NCBI RefSeq assembly: GCF_004114425.1
Contig: NZ_RDQF01000005.1
Span: 1 to 64,000, forward strand
Direction of reading: 5' to 3'
DNA from: Bradyrhizobium vignae
GTDB taxonomy: Bacteria; Pseudomonadota; Alphaproteobacteria; Rhizobiales; Xanthobacteraceae
DNA: 64,000 bases
The translations under genes and the position numbers were made by a program. Below, piece after piece: positions 44,071 to 52,255 of this stretch; the first letter of the stretch is position 1, and each line of letters begins with the position of its first letter. Below the pieces are notes generated by a model. It did no database searches. It worked only from the letters and a program-made list of their open reading frames with translations, and was not told the DNA's origin.

Positions 44071-45537
44071 ATGTCCTTTTCTCATCTCGGACTGTCCGAA
44101 AAAGTCCTCGCCGCAGTGGCGGCCACCGGTTACACCACCCCCACCCCCATTCAGGAACAGGCGATCCCCCACGTGCTCGCACGCAAGGACGTGCTCGGCA
44201 TCGCCCAGACCGGCACCGGCAAGACCGCGGCCTTCGTGCTGCCGATGCTCACCATCCTCGAAAAGGGCAGAGCCCGGGCGCGCATGCCGCGCACGCTGAT
44301 CCTCGAGCCGACCCGCGAGCTCGCGGCCCAGGTGAAGGAAAACTTCGACCGCTACGGCGCCGGCCAGAAACTCAACGTCGCCCTCCTGATCGGCGGCGTC
44401 TCCTTCGGTGACCAGGATGCCAAGCTGATGCGCGGCGTCGACGTGCTGATCGCAACCCCCGGCCGCCTGCTCGACCATACCGAACGCGGCGGCCTTCTGC
44501 TCACCGGCGTCGAGCTGCTCGTCATCGACGAGGCCGACCGCATGCTGGACATGGGCTTCATTCCCGACATCGAACGCATCTGCAAGCTCGTCCCGTTCAC
44601 GCGGCAGACCCTGTTCTTCACCGCGACCATGCCGCCGGAAATCCGGCGCATCACCGAAGCCTTCCTGCACAATCCGCAGAAGGTCGAGGTCTCCCGGCCC
44701 GCCACCACCGCCGTGACAGTCACGCAGGCCCAGGTGCCCGCCGGACGCGAGGCGCACGAGAAGCGCGAGCTGCTTCGCCGCCTGCTACGCGAGGCCAAGG
44801 ACCTCAAGAACGCGATCATCTTCTGCAATCGCAAGCGCGAGGTGGCGATCGTCCACAAATCGCTTCAGAAGCACGGCTTCAGCGTCGGGGCGCTGCATGG
44901 CGACATGGACCAGCCCGCCCGCATGGCCGCGCTCGACCAGTTCCGCAAGGGTGAGCTGCCGCTGCTCGTCGCCTCCGACGTCGCCGCCCGCGGCCTCGAC
45001 ATTCCCGAGGTCAGCCACGTCTTCAATTTCGACGTTCCCCATCACGCCGACGATTACGTCCACCGCATCGGCCGCACCGGCCGCGCCGGGCGAACCGGCA
45101 CCGCGATCTCGATCGTGACACCGCTCGACCAGAAGTCGATGGCGGCGATCGAAAAGCTGATCGGCCAGAGCATTCCGCGCGCCGAAGGCGATTACGAAGT
45201 CCCAGCCGAGGCCGCCGATGCCGGCGAGCGTCCGCGCGAGCAGCGCGGTCGCGAACGTTCACGCGGCGGACGCGGCAAGCCGCAACGCGGCCACGACCGC
45301 GAGCGCAGCCACGAGCCGCGCGAGGCAAGACAGCCCGCCGCGGCAAGGCATCGGTCCGACGACAAGCGCCGGGCGGAGCCGCGGCACGATGCGCGCCAGC
45401 AGGCCAACACCTCCCATGTGCCCTCGATCGGCCGTCCCGAGCCGCGCCGCCAGCGCGAGATCGACACCGAGCCGGGCGATCACTCGCATCTGCCGGCGTT
45501 TCTGCTGCGGCCGGTTCGCTCCCCTGCCGGCGCCTGA
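44071..45537 (+). CDS. DEAD-box RNA helicase, RhlE-type
   Basis: ATP-dependent RNA helicase acting in ribosome assembly or RNA decay. The 488-residue product has the Q motif (TPTPIQEQAIP), motif I AQTGTGKTAAF, Ia PTRELAAQ, Ib TPGRLLDH, II VIDEADRMLDMGF, III TATMP (usual form SAT), V DVAARGLDIPEVSHV and VI HRIGRTGRAG. The last 110 residues are Arg/Gly-rich (RGRERSRGGRGKPQRG), an unstructured RNA-binding tail. The start at 44071 begins MSFSHLGLSEKVL as in the family. The long upstream region suggests 5'-leader control. Confidence 0.95.
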   Translation: MSFSHLGLSEKVLAAVAATGYTTPTPIQEQAIPHVLARKDVLGIAQTGTGKTAAFVLPMLTILEKGRARARMPRTLILEPTRELAAQVKENFDRYGAGQKLNVALLIGGVSFGDQDAKLMRGVDVLIATPGRLLDHTERGGLLLTGVELLVIDEADRMLDMGFIPDIERICKLVPFTRQTLFFTATMPPEIRRITEAFLHNPQKVEVSRPATTAVTVTQAQVPAGREAHEKRELLRRLLREAKDLKNAIIFCNRKREVAIVHKSLQKHGFSVGALHGDMDQPARMAALDQFRKGELPLLVASDVAARGLDIPEVSHVFNFDVPHHADDYVHRIGRTGRAGRTGTAISIVTPLDQKSMAAIEKLIGQSIPRAEGDYEVPAEAADAGERPREQRGRERSRGGRGKPQRGHDRERSHEPREARQPAAARHRSDDKRRAEPRHDARQQANTSHVPSIGRPEPRRQREIDTEPGDHSHLPAFLLRPVRSPAGA

Positions 45538-45701
45538 AGTGCGCTTCCCGCTTTCGGTTGCAGAAAATCGAAATACACGTTTTTAGAGGTTTCGTGGACG
45601 TATATTTACGGGGCGTTCACGATCGTCCGTTAGCCTACGAAGATAATTAATTTAAGCATTGCTGCGGTCGATGGCGCGCCGACCGTTGTGGGGTATGTTC
45701 T

Positions 45702-46769
45702 GTGATCAAGGTGCTCGACGAACACGAACGCACGATGGCGTTCGCCGAGGTGGCGCTCGGTCAGATCCGATCGCTTCGGCAGACGGCAATTCCCCGCAAC
45801 TATGAGATCTGGTACGTCTACGCCACCGGCTACAACGCGCCGCTCAACAAGATCATCAACGAGACGCTGGCGCGCAGCGGCAAGCTGACCGAAGCCGATC
45901 TCGAGCAGATCTACGAGACCTATCTCTCCCACATCAAGACCACCGATCGCATCGACAAGGTCGGCGCGCGCGTCATCGGCGAGATCGACGACGTGATGAA
46001 GGTCTTGGGCGAGGCGCTCGGCATGACCGGCGCCTACGATGCCAGCCTGTCGGGCGCGACCGACAAGCTGTCGTCGGCCAAGAGTCGCGACCAGATCAAG
46101 GGTATCGTCGAAGCGCTGCTGCGCTCGACCAGCGAGATGCGTCAGACCAACAAGGCGCTGGAAGACCGGCTGACGCTGTCGAAGAACGAGATCAGCAATC
46201 TCCAGCAGAGCCTGGAAGCGATCCGCGCCGAGAGCCTGACCGATCCGCTCACCGGCCTCGGCAACCGCAAATATTTCGACCGCATGATCGGCATGGCCGT
46301 GCAGAGCGCGCTCGCCTCGGGCGAGCCGCTGTCGCTGCTGCTGTTCGACATCGATCACTTCAAGTCGTTCAACGATTCCTACGGCCATCTCACCGGTGAC
46401 CAGGTGCTGCGGCTCGTCGGCCTCTCGCTGAAGCAGACCATCAAGGGCCAGGACATTACGGCGCGTTACGGCGGCGAGGAATTCGCGGTCGTGCTGCCCA
46501 ACACCGCGCTGCGCCAGGCGCTCACCGTGGCCGACCACATCCGCCGCGCCGTGATGGCGAAGGAACTGAAGAAGAAATCGACCGGCGAGATTCTCGGCCG
46601 CGTCACCATCTCCGTCGGCGTCTCCATGCTCAAGGAGGGCGACGACACGGACGCGCTGATCGAGCGTGCCGATGCCTGCCTCTACGCCGCCAAGCGCAAC
46701 GGCCGCAACCGCGTGATTTGCGAAGCCGATCCCGAATACGCGGTCGAGACGCGCAGCCGGGTGGCGTGA
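45702..46769 (+). CDS. diguanylate cyclase (GGDEF domain)
   Basis: Makes cyclic di-GMP from GTP. The 355-residue protein starts with GTG. Residues 1-170 form a helical N-terminal region with no recognised sensor (TAIPRNYEIWYVYATGYNAP) leading into a coiled coil (EMRQTNKALEDRLTLSKNEI). The GGDEF domain follows with DPLTGLGNRKYFD, FDIDHFKSFND, and the intact active-site motif RYGGEEF, so the enzyme should be active. The inhibitory site usually reads RxxD before the active site. Here it is KGQD, with Lys instead of Arg. No membrane segments are present. Confidence 0.93.
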   Translation: MIKVLDEHERTMAFAEVALGQIRSLRQTAIPRNYEIWYVYATGYNAPLNKIINETLARSGKLTEADLEQIYETYLSHIKTTDRIDKVGARVIGEIDDVMKVLGEALGMTGAYDASLSGATDKLSSAKSRDQIKGIVEALLRSTSEMRQTNKALEDRLTLSKNEISNLQQSLEAIRAESLTDPLTGLGNRKYFDRMIGMAVQSALASGEPLSLLLFDIDHFKSFNDSYGHLTGDQVLRLVGLSLKQTIKGQDITARYGGEEFAVVLPNTALRQALTVADHIRRAVMAKELKKKSTGEILGRVTISVGVSMLKEGDDTDALIERADACLYAAKRNGRNRVICEADPEYAVETRSRVA

Positions 46770-46862
46770 GACGGCCGCCGTCCGCGCTTGACATTCCCGC
46801 TTGCGGACCGACATCTTCCTCGCCGCCGCGGCGCCTGACGCGGGCATCGAGGACCCATCACC

Positions 46863-47393
46863 TTGCCCAATCCTCACGATTTCCATACGCCGCAACCGTC
46901 CTACACCAGGGACGAGCTGCTGAGATCGAGCGAGGGCGGCTATTTCGGCCCGGGCAATGCGCAGCTGCCGGCACCGCCGATGCTGATGATGGACCGCATC
47001 ACGGAGATCAGCCTGGACGGCGGCGAGTTCGGCAAGGGCCATGTCGTCGGCGAGTTGGACATCACACCGAGCCACTGGTTCTTCGATTGCCATTATCACG
47101 GCGACCCGATGATGCCGGCCTCCCTGGGGCTCGACGCCATGTGGCAGATGATCGGCTACTGGCTCGGCTGGTCGGGCTCTCCGGGCAAGGGCCGCGCCAT
47201 CGGCGTCGGGGAAGTCGAGTGCACGGGGACCATTACACCCGACACAAAACGCGTGCGTTACGAGGTTGCAATGCGCATGGTCCGGCGCGGCAAGCTGGTG
47301 CTCGGAATTGCCGACGGCCGCGTGCTTGCCGACGGCAGCTGCGTCTTCACGGCCAAGGACATGAGGGTCGGCCTGACCAAGGCCGTGGATTGA
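46863..47393 (+). CDS. fabA: 3-hydroxydecanoyl-ACP dehydratase/isomerase FabA, without adjacent fabB
   Basis: Dehydrates 3-hydroxyacyl-ACP and isomerises the trans-2 to the cis-3 decenoyl form, starting unsaturated fatty acid synthesis. The 176-residue protein has the catalytic His in FDCHYHGDPMMPASLGLDAMWQ and the Asp in the same segment (GLDAMW). The start appears to be TTG at 46863, preceded by GAGGACCC. fabB, which normally follows fabA and uses its product, is not present here, and the next gene is the convergent TfoX-like gene. This could be a second fabA copy, with the fabA-fabB pair elsewhere. Confidence 0.9.
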   Translation: MPNPHDFHTPQPSYTRDELLRSSEGGYFGPGNAQLPAPPMLMMDRITEISLDGGEFGKGHVVGELDITPSHWFFDCHYHGDPMMPASLGLDAMWQMIGYWLGWSGSPGKGRAIGVGEVECTGTITPDTKRVRYEVAMRMVRRGKLVLGIADGRVLADGSCVFTAKDMRVGLTKAVD

Positions 47394-47396
47394 TCG

Positions 47397-47840
47397 TCAG
47401 GCCTTTCGCTTGGCACGCTTTCGAAGCGAACTCTTCCTGGTCACCGTTCTCGACGCTTTCGCAGGCTTGACAGCCTTCTTCGCGGGTTTGCTCGCCGCCT
47501 TGTTCGCCTTCGGCCGCTTCTTCACCTTGGCGCGCTGAGCCGCGGCGAGTGCCGCCCTCGCCCACTGGGCAAGCTCTGCAGAATCATCGAACAGGCGCGC
47601 GGGCAGCTCCCAGTAGGAGTTGACCAGCACGGTCTTGGCGCGGGTCGCGTACTGGAATGGCTTTGAGCCCTCGGCCTCGAAGTCCGGAATGGTCGTCTCG
47701 TCCGCACGGAAGAACAGGCCGGCACGCAGCGACAGCGCGAAATTGACGCCGTCAGCGGAGATGCCGTAGCCGGAGAACATCTTGCGAATCGTGACGGGGC
47801 CGAAATCGGCGAACAGATCGATCAGGAATTCGCGGTCCAT
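47397..47840 (-). CDS. TfoX-domain protein with lysine-rich tail
   Basis: A 147-residue protein. The N-terminal TfoX domain spans about residues 1-90 (FGPVTIRKMFSGYGISADGV, then FALSLRAGLFFRADE). In Haemophilus and Vibrio TfoX/Sxy activates competence genes with CRP. Stand-alone proteins with only the N-terminal half, as here, have no proven role. The last 45 residues are Lys/Ala/Arg-rich (KKRPKANKAASKPAKKAVKP) like histone-type or nucleic-acid-binding tails. The ATG at 47840 starts the domain. Confidence 0.85.
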   Translation of the reverse strand: MDREFLIDLFADFGPVTIRKMFSGYGISADGVNFALSLRAGLFFRADETTIPDFEAEGSKPFQYATRAKTVLVNSYWELPARLFDDSAELAQWARAALAAAQRAKVKKRPKANKAASKPAKKAVKPAKASRTVTRKSSLRKRAKRKA

Positions 47841-47848
47841 GGGCACGC

Positions 47849-48050
47849 TCTCTCGTGCCCCGGACGCGGCGCAGCGTGACAAAAGCGCGCTCCCGCGCGC
47901 CTTCGACTCGCTATGGCGCTGATGAGCCGGGGCCCAGTCTTCTGCACCGACGACTATAGCGTGGGTCCCGGCTCTGCGCAGCAGCGCCATAAGCGCGTTT
48001 ACGCGCGTCTTCGACGGCTATGGCGCTGCAGCGCGTCCGGGACGCGAGAG
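47849..48050. repeat. compound intergenic repeat with inverted ends and a duplicated 37-bp unit
   Basis: The outer arms, from 47849 (CTCTCGTGCCCCGGACGC) and ending at 48050 (GCGTCCGGGACGCGAGAG), are inverted copies. Inside, a unit at 47883-47920 recurs as a direct repeat at 47991-48027; both contain CGCGCG then CTTCGAC and end in GCTATGGCGCT. I associate repeats of this kind with intergenic DNA of Bradyrhizobium-type genomes. It fills the whole gap between the TfoX-like gene and sufA. Confidence 0.75.
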
Positions 48051-48063
48051 TACTGAGAAGGCG

Positions 48064-48465
48064 CTACCCGTCGATCTTGGCCGGCCGCAGCTCGACCGAC
48101 TCGCCGCAGCCGCAGGCGGAGACCTGGTTGGGATTGTTGAAGACGAACTGGGCCTGCATCTTGTCGGCCTTGTAGTCCATTTCGGTGCCGAGCAGGAACA
48201 GCACGGCCTTGGGATCTACCAGGATCTTGACGCCCTTGTCCTCGACGACCTCGTCGGTCGGGCGGATCTCGTGGGCGTATTCGACCGTGTAGGACTGGCC
48301 GGCGCAGCCGCCATTCTTTACCCCCACGCGCAGGCCCACGATCTCCGAATCCGCCCGTTGGGTCAGCTCGGTGATGCGCCGGGCAGCAGCGTCCGTCAGC
48401 CGCATCACCTGCGGGCGCGGCCGCCGCGGCTTCGGAGTGGAGGATGCTGGTGTCGCCTGGGTCAT
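48064..48465 (-). CDS. sufA: A-type iron-sulfur cluster carrier SufA/HesB-like
   Basis: Carries and delivers iron-sulfur clusters made on SufBCD to target proteins. The 133-residue protein has the three conserved Cys in the usual places: GVKNGGCAGQSY and, near the C-terminus, ACGCGES. The family fold runs from MRLTDAAARRITELT onward. An N-terminal extension of about 20 residues is rich in Thr, Pro and Arg. It follows sufT after 49 bp and closes the suf operon, before a repeat. Confidence 0.93.
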   Translation of the reverse strand: MTQATPASSTPKPRRPRPQVMRLTDAAARRITELTQRADSEIVGLRVGVKNGGCAGQSYTVEYAHEIRPTDEVVEDKGVKILVDPKAVLFLLGTEMDYKADKMQAQFVFNNPNQVSACGCGESVELRPAKIDG

Positions 48466-48514
48466 GTTATCTATGTGGTCCGTTGAGGAGCGAATTCAAT
48501 GCGGGCTGACACCG

Positions 48515-48886
48515 TTACCACATGTTGAGCACGAGGCGCGCCTCGTCGCTCATGCGTTCCGGCGACCACGGCGGCTCCCAGACGACCTTGACGTTGACCA
48601 CGCCGACGCCGGGAACGCTGGCGACCGCGTTCTCGACCATGGTCGGCAGCTCGCCGGCGGCCGGGCAGTTCGGCGTCGTCAGCGTCATCAGCACGTCGAC
48701 CGAACGATCGTCCTTGATCTCGACCTTATATATCAGGCCGAGCTCGTAGATGTCGGCGGGGATCTCCGGGTCGAACACGGTCTTGAGCCCGGCGATGATC
48801 TCGGTCGTGAGACGCTCGGTCTCCTCAGGCGGCAGTGCCGACTGGGTCTCCATCGGATTGGCTTTGACTTCGGCCGTGTCAGTCAT
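48515..48886 (-). CDS. sufT: SUF system protein SufT (MIP18/DUF59 domain)
   Basis: A 123-residue protein of the MIP18 (DUF59) family, implicated in maturation of iron-sulfur proteins. The family motif around residues 30-60 (ETERLTTEIIAGLKTVFDPE, then IPADIYELGLIYKVEI) and DVLMTLTTPNCPAAGELP with the conserved Cys are clear. It overlaps the end of sufS by 4 bp. The N-terminal 20 residues are variable. Position in the suf operon supports the SufT name. Confidence 0.92.
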   Translation of the reverse strand: MTDTAEVKANPMETQSALPPEETERLTTEIIAGLKTVFDPEIPADIYELGLIYKVEIKDDRSVDVLMTLTTPNCPAAGELPTMVENAVASVPGVGVVNVKVVWEPPWSPERMSDEARLVLNMW

Positions 48887-50130
48887 GCGAACAAATCCCG
48901 CGCCTTCAGCAGCGCCTGTGCCAGATGATCGACTTCTTCCCGCGTATTATACATGCCGAACGAGGCCCGGCAGGTGGCCGTCACGTTGAACCGCTCTAAA
49001 AGCGGCATCACGCAATGGGTGCCGGCGCGTACCGCAATGCCCTGGCGGTCAATCACGGTGGCGACGTCATGGGCGTGTGCGCCCTTGAGCTCGAAGGAGA
49101 TCACCGGGCCCTTGCCGCGCGCCGTGCCGATCAGCCGCAGCGAGTTGATCTCGCGCAAGCGCTCCTGGGCATAGGTGGTGAGATCTTGCTCATGGGCGGC
49201 GATGCGCTCCTTGCCGATCGAGTTGACGTAGTCGATGGCAGCGCCAAGGCCGATCGCTTCCACGATAGGCGGGGTGCCGGCTTCGAACTTGTGCGGCGGA
49301 TCGCCATAGGTGACCCAGTCCTTCGCAACCTCGCGGATCATCTCGCCGCCGCCGTTGAAGGGCCGCATCGCGACAAGGTGCTCATGCTTGGCATAGAGCG
49401 CGCCGATGCCGGTCGGGCCATAGATCTTGTGGCCGGTGAACGCGTAGAAATCGCAGTCGAGGTCCTGCACGTCGATGGGCAGATGCACCGCGCCTTGCGC
49501 ACCGTCGACCAGCACCGGAATGCCGCGATCATGGGCCAGCCGCACCACCTCCTTGATCGGAACGAACGTTCCGAGCGCGTTCGACATCTGGGTGATGGCG
49601 ACAAGCTTGGTCTTGGGCGTCAGTAGCTTCTCGAACTCGTCGATCAGGAAATTGCCGTCGTCATCGACGGGCGCCCATTTGATCACCGCGCCATGACGTT
49701 CCCTGAGGAAGTGCCAGGGCACGATGTTGGAATGGTGCTCCATGATCGAGAGGACGATCTCGTCGCCCTGCTTGATGTTCGGCTCGCCCCAGGACGACGC
49801 CACGAGGTTGATGGCCTCGGTGACGTTGCGGGTGAAGATGATTTCCTCGGTACGGCGGGCGTTGACGAACTGCGCGACCTTTGTCCGCGCGCCCTCGTAG
49901 GCCTCCGTCGCCGCATTGGCGAGGTAGTGCAGGCCGCGATGCACGTTGGCGTATTCGCTCGTATAGGCCTGCGTCATGCGGTCAAGCACCGACTGCGGCT
50001 TCTGCGCCGAAGCCGCGTTGTCGAGGTAGACCAGCTTCTTGCCGTAGACCTGCATGGCGAGCGCCGGAAAGTCCTGGCGCACGCGCGCGACGTCATAGGC
50101 GCCGTTCTTGACGGCCGGATGCGTGCTCAT
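48883..50130 (-). CDS. sufS: cysteine desulfurase SufS (class II)
   Basis: PLP enzyme that removes sulfur from cysteine and passes it as persulfide to SufBCD. The 415-residue protein has the PLP lysine in FYAFTGHKIYGPTGIGALY, the conserved HSN region (SIMEHHSNIVPWHFL), and the active-site Cys in RAGTHCVMPLLERF. It lacks the longer Cys loop of class I enzymes. It overlaps sufD (upstream) and sufT (downstream) by 4 bp each, a sign of tight co-translation. No sufE is visible, so a partner sulfurtransferase would have to come from elsewhere. Confidence 0.96.
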   Translation of the reverse strand: MSTHPAVKNGAYDVARVRQDFPALAMQVYGKKLVYLDNAASAQKPQSVLDRMTQAYTSEYANVHRGLHYLANAATEAYEGARTKVAQFVNARRTEEIIFTRNVTEAINLVASSWGEPNIKQGDEIVLSIMEHHSNIVPWHFLRERHGAVIKWAPVDDDGNFLIDEFEKLLTPKTKLVAITQMSNALGTFVPIKEVVRLAHDRGIPVLVDGAQGAVHLPIDVQDLDCDFYAFTGHKIYGPTGIGALYAKHEHLVAMRPFNGGGEMIREVAKDWVTYGDPPHKFEAGTPPIVEAIGLGAAIDYVNSIGKERIAAHEQDLTTYAQERLREINSLRLIGTARGKGPVISFELKGAHAHDVATVIDRQGIAVRAGTHCVMPLLERFNVTATCRASFGMYNTREEVDHLAQALLKARDLFA

Positions 50131-51431
50131 GACCGCTGCTCCAGCCAGCGCTCGGCGATGCCGATCACGTGCTCGCGCAAACCGTCATCTGCGATCTGCT
50201 CGATCGCCTCGCCCACGAAGGCCTGGATCAGCAGCGCCTGGGCCTGCTTCTCGGGCAGGCCGCGCGCCTTCAGATAGAACAGCAGGCTGTCATCCAGCGC
50301 GCCGGCGGTGGCGCCGTGGCCGCAGGAGACGTCGTCGGCAAAAATCTCCAGCTCGGGCTTGTTGTCGGCCTCGGCTTCGTCCGAGAGCAGCAGCGCACGG
50401 GTCATCATCTTGCCGTCGGTCTTCTGCGCGTCGGGACGGACGATGATGCGGCCCTGGAACACCGAATGGGCGCGATCGTCGATCACCGCACGGAACGTCT
50501 CGCGGCTGACGCAGTTCGGCACGGCATGGTCGACCACCAACGTGGTGTCGCCATGCTCGGTCTTCTTCAGGAGGTTCACGCCGTTGACCGCGAGCTCGCT
50601 GCCCTCGCCCGAGAACGTAATGAAGCCCTGCAGCCGGCTGACCGCCGCGCCGGTGGTCATGTTGAAGAAGTTCAGCTTGGTGTTGGCGCCGACGGTGACG
50701 AACTGCGAGGTGACGTTCACCGCATCAGGCGCATCATCCATCAGGCGGATATGGGCGACGTCGGCGTCGTCGCCGATCTGGACGATGACGGCGTCGTTGA
50801 CCTGGTAGGCCTTGGCGCCGGCCGCGACGAAGCTTTCGATGATGGTGGCGCGGGCGCCCTTCCCGACGGCCACCCGCGAGCGCGTGAAGGCCGACGCCGA
50901 AGCGGCAGTTGCGACATGGATGATCTGGACCGGCGCAGAGAGCTGCGCACCATCGGCAATCGAGAGCACCACGCCGTCGGTCGCCAGCGCCGCGTTGAGC
51001 GCGATCACGGCATCGGTGGACGCGGTCTTGAGGAGACCGGCATCCTTGTCCAGCATCTCCCGCAGAGCTTTGAGGGTTACTTCAGAGGCCAGCGCCTTCA
51101 CATCGGACAGATCGGCCGCGAACACGCCGTCGACCAGCACCAGCTTGCAGGCGCCTGCGATTGCCTGCGCCTTGACGGCGTCCGCGGCGCGCTTCAGCGC
51201 AGCCGCATCGGGCGCGGCCGCCAGCGGCAACACCTCACCGACCAGCGCGCGCAGATCCGTGTATTTCCATTCCTCGATCCGGCGGTGCGGCAGGCCGAGA
51301 CGCTCATAGCTCTCGAACGCCTCGCGGCGCGCCGCGATCACGTCAGGCGAACCCGGCAAGCGGCCTTCGGCGCTGGCGAAGAGATCACTCACCGCGCGGC
51401 CGTTCCCGGTCTTTGCCACAGCAACGTTCAT
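50127..51431 (-). CDS. sufD: Fe-S cluster assembly protein SufD
   Basis: Structural partner of SufB in the SufBC2D scaffold. The 434-residue protein has a mostly beta-helical core and the C-terminal signature of the SufB/D family (DDVSCGHGATAGALDDSLLFYL, then RGLPEKQAQALLIQAFV). The start at 51431 opens MNVAVAKTGNG. It begins 11 bp after sufC ends and overlaps sufS by 4 bp. Sequence similarity outside the family core is low, as is normal for SufD. Confidence 0.94.
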   Translation of the reverse strand: MNVAVAKTGNGRAVSDLFASAEGRLPGSPDVIAARREAFESYERLGLPHRRIEEWKYTDLRALVGEVLPLAAAPDAAALKRAADAVKAQAIAGACKLVLVDGVFAADLSDVKALASEVTLKALREMLDKDAGLLKTASTDAVIALNAALATDGVVLSIADGAQLSAPVQIIHVATAASASAFTRSRVAVGKGARATIIESFVAAGAKAYQVNDAVIVQIGDDADVAHIRLMDDAPDAVNVTSQFVTVGANTKLNFFNMTTGAAVSRLQGFITFSGEGSELAVNGVNLLKKTEHGDTTLVVDHAVPNCVSRETFRAVIDDRAHSVFQGRIIVRPDAQKTDGKMMTRALLLSDEAEADNKPELEIFADDVSCGHGATAGALDDSLLFYLKARGLPEKQAQALLIQAFVGEAIEQIADDGLREHVIGIAERWLEQRS

Positions 51432-51442
51432 CGCAAAATTCC

Positions 51443-52195
51443 TTACGCGGCGTCCTCGAACTGGGTGTAGCCGGAAGCTTCCAGCTCGAGCGCCAGGTCC
51501 TTGCCGCCGCTCTTCACGACGCGGCCCTTCGACATCACGTGCACGAAATCGGGCACGATGTAGTTGAGCAGCCGCTGATAGTGGGTGATGACGACCATCG
51601 CGCGCCCCGGCGAGCGCAGCGCGTTGACGCCGTCGGCCGCAATGCGCAGCGCATCGATGTCGAGGCCGGAATCCATCTCGTCGAGGATGCACAGGCTCGG
51701 CTCGAACAGCGCCATCTGCAGCACCTCGTTGCGCTTCTTCTCACCGCCGGAGAAGCCGACATTGACGCCGCGCTTGAGCATGTCCTGGGGGATGTTCAGC
51801 GACTTCGAGACCTCGCGGACCTTCTTCAGGAAATCCGGAGTCGAATATTCGCTCTCGCCGCGCGCCTTGCGCTGCGCGTTCAGCGCGGTGCGCAGGAACG
51901 TCATGGTGGCAACGCCGGGAATCTCGACCGGATACTGGAACGCCAGGAACACGCCCTTGGCAGCGCGCTCGTCCGGCTCCATCTCCAGCAGGTCCTCGCC
52001 CTTGAACAGGATCTGGCCGTCGGTGACCTCGTAGCCGGGCTTGCCGGCGATGACATGCGAGAGCGTCGACTTGCCGGAGCCGTTCGGCCCCATGATCGCG
52101 TGCACCTCGCCCTCGTTCACGGTCAGCGACAGCCCATGGAGGATCTCACGTTCCTCGACACGAACCTTGAGGTCTTTCACTTCAAGCAAAGCCAT
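51443..52195 (-). CDS. sufC: Fe-S cluster assembly ATPase SufC
   Basis: ABC-type ATPase that drives cluster assembly in the SufBC2D complex. The 250-residue protein has Walker A GPNGSGKST, the ABC signature FSGGEKKRNEVLQMALFEP, Walker B LCILDEMDSGLDIDAL and the H-loop His in VITHYQRLL. The length and the SGLDIDAL form are SufC-specific. It follows sufB by 60 bp. Confidence 0.97.
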   Translation of the reverse strand: MALLEVKDLKVRVEEREILHGLSLTVNEGEVHAIMGPNGSGKSTLSHVIAGKPGYEVTDGQILFKGEDLLEMEPDERAAKGVFLAFQYPVEIPGVATMTFLRTALNAQRKARGESEYSTPDFLKKVREVSKSLNIPQDMLKRGVNVGFSGGEKKRNEVLQMALFEPSLCILDEMDSGLDIDALRIAADGVNALRSPGRAMVVITHYQRLLNYIVPDFVHVMSKGRVVKSGGKDLALELEASGYTQFEDAA

Positions 52196-52255
52196 CTTGT
52201 ATCCAGTCTATCAATTGATGTTGGAGCGCAAGGTGCGCACCGCTGGGGTCGGCGA

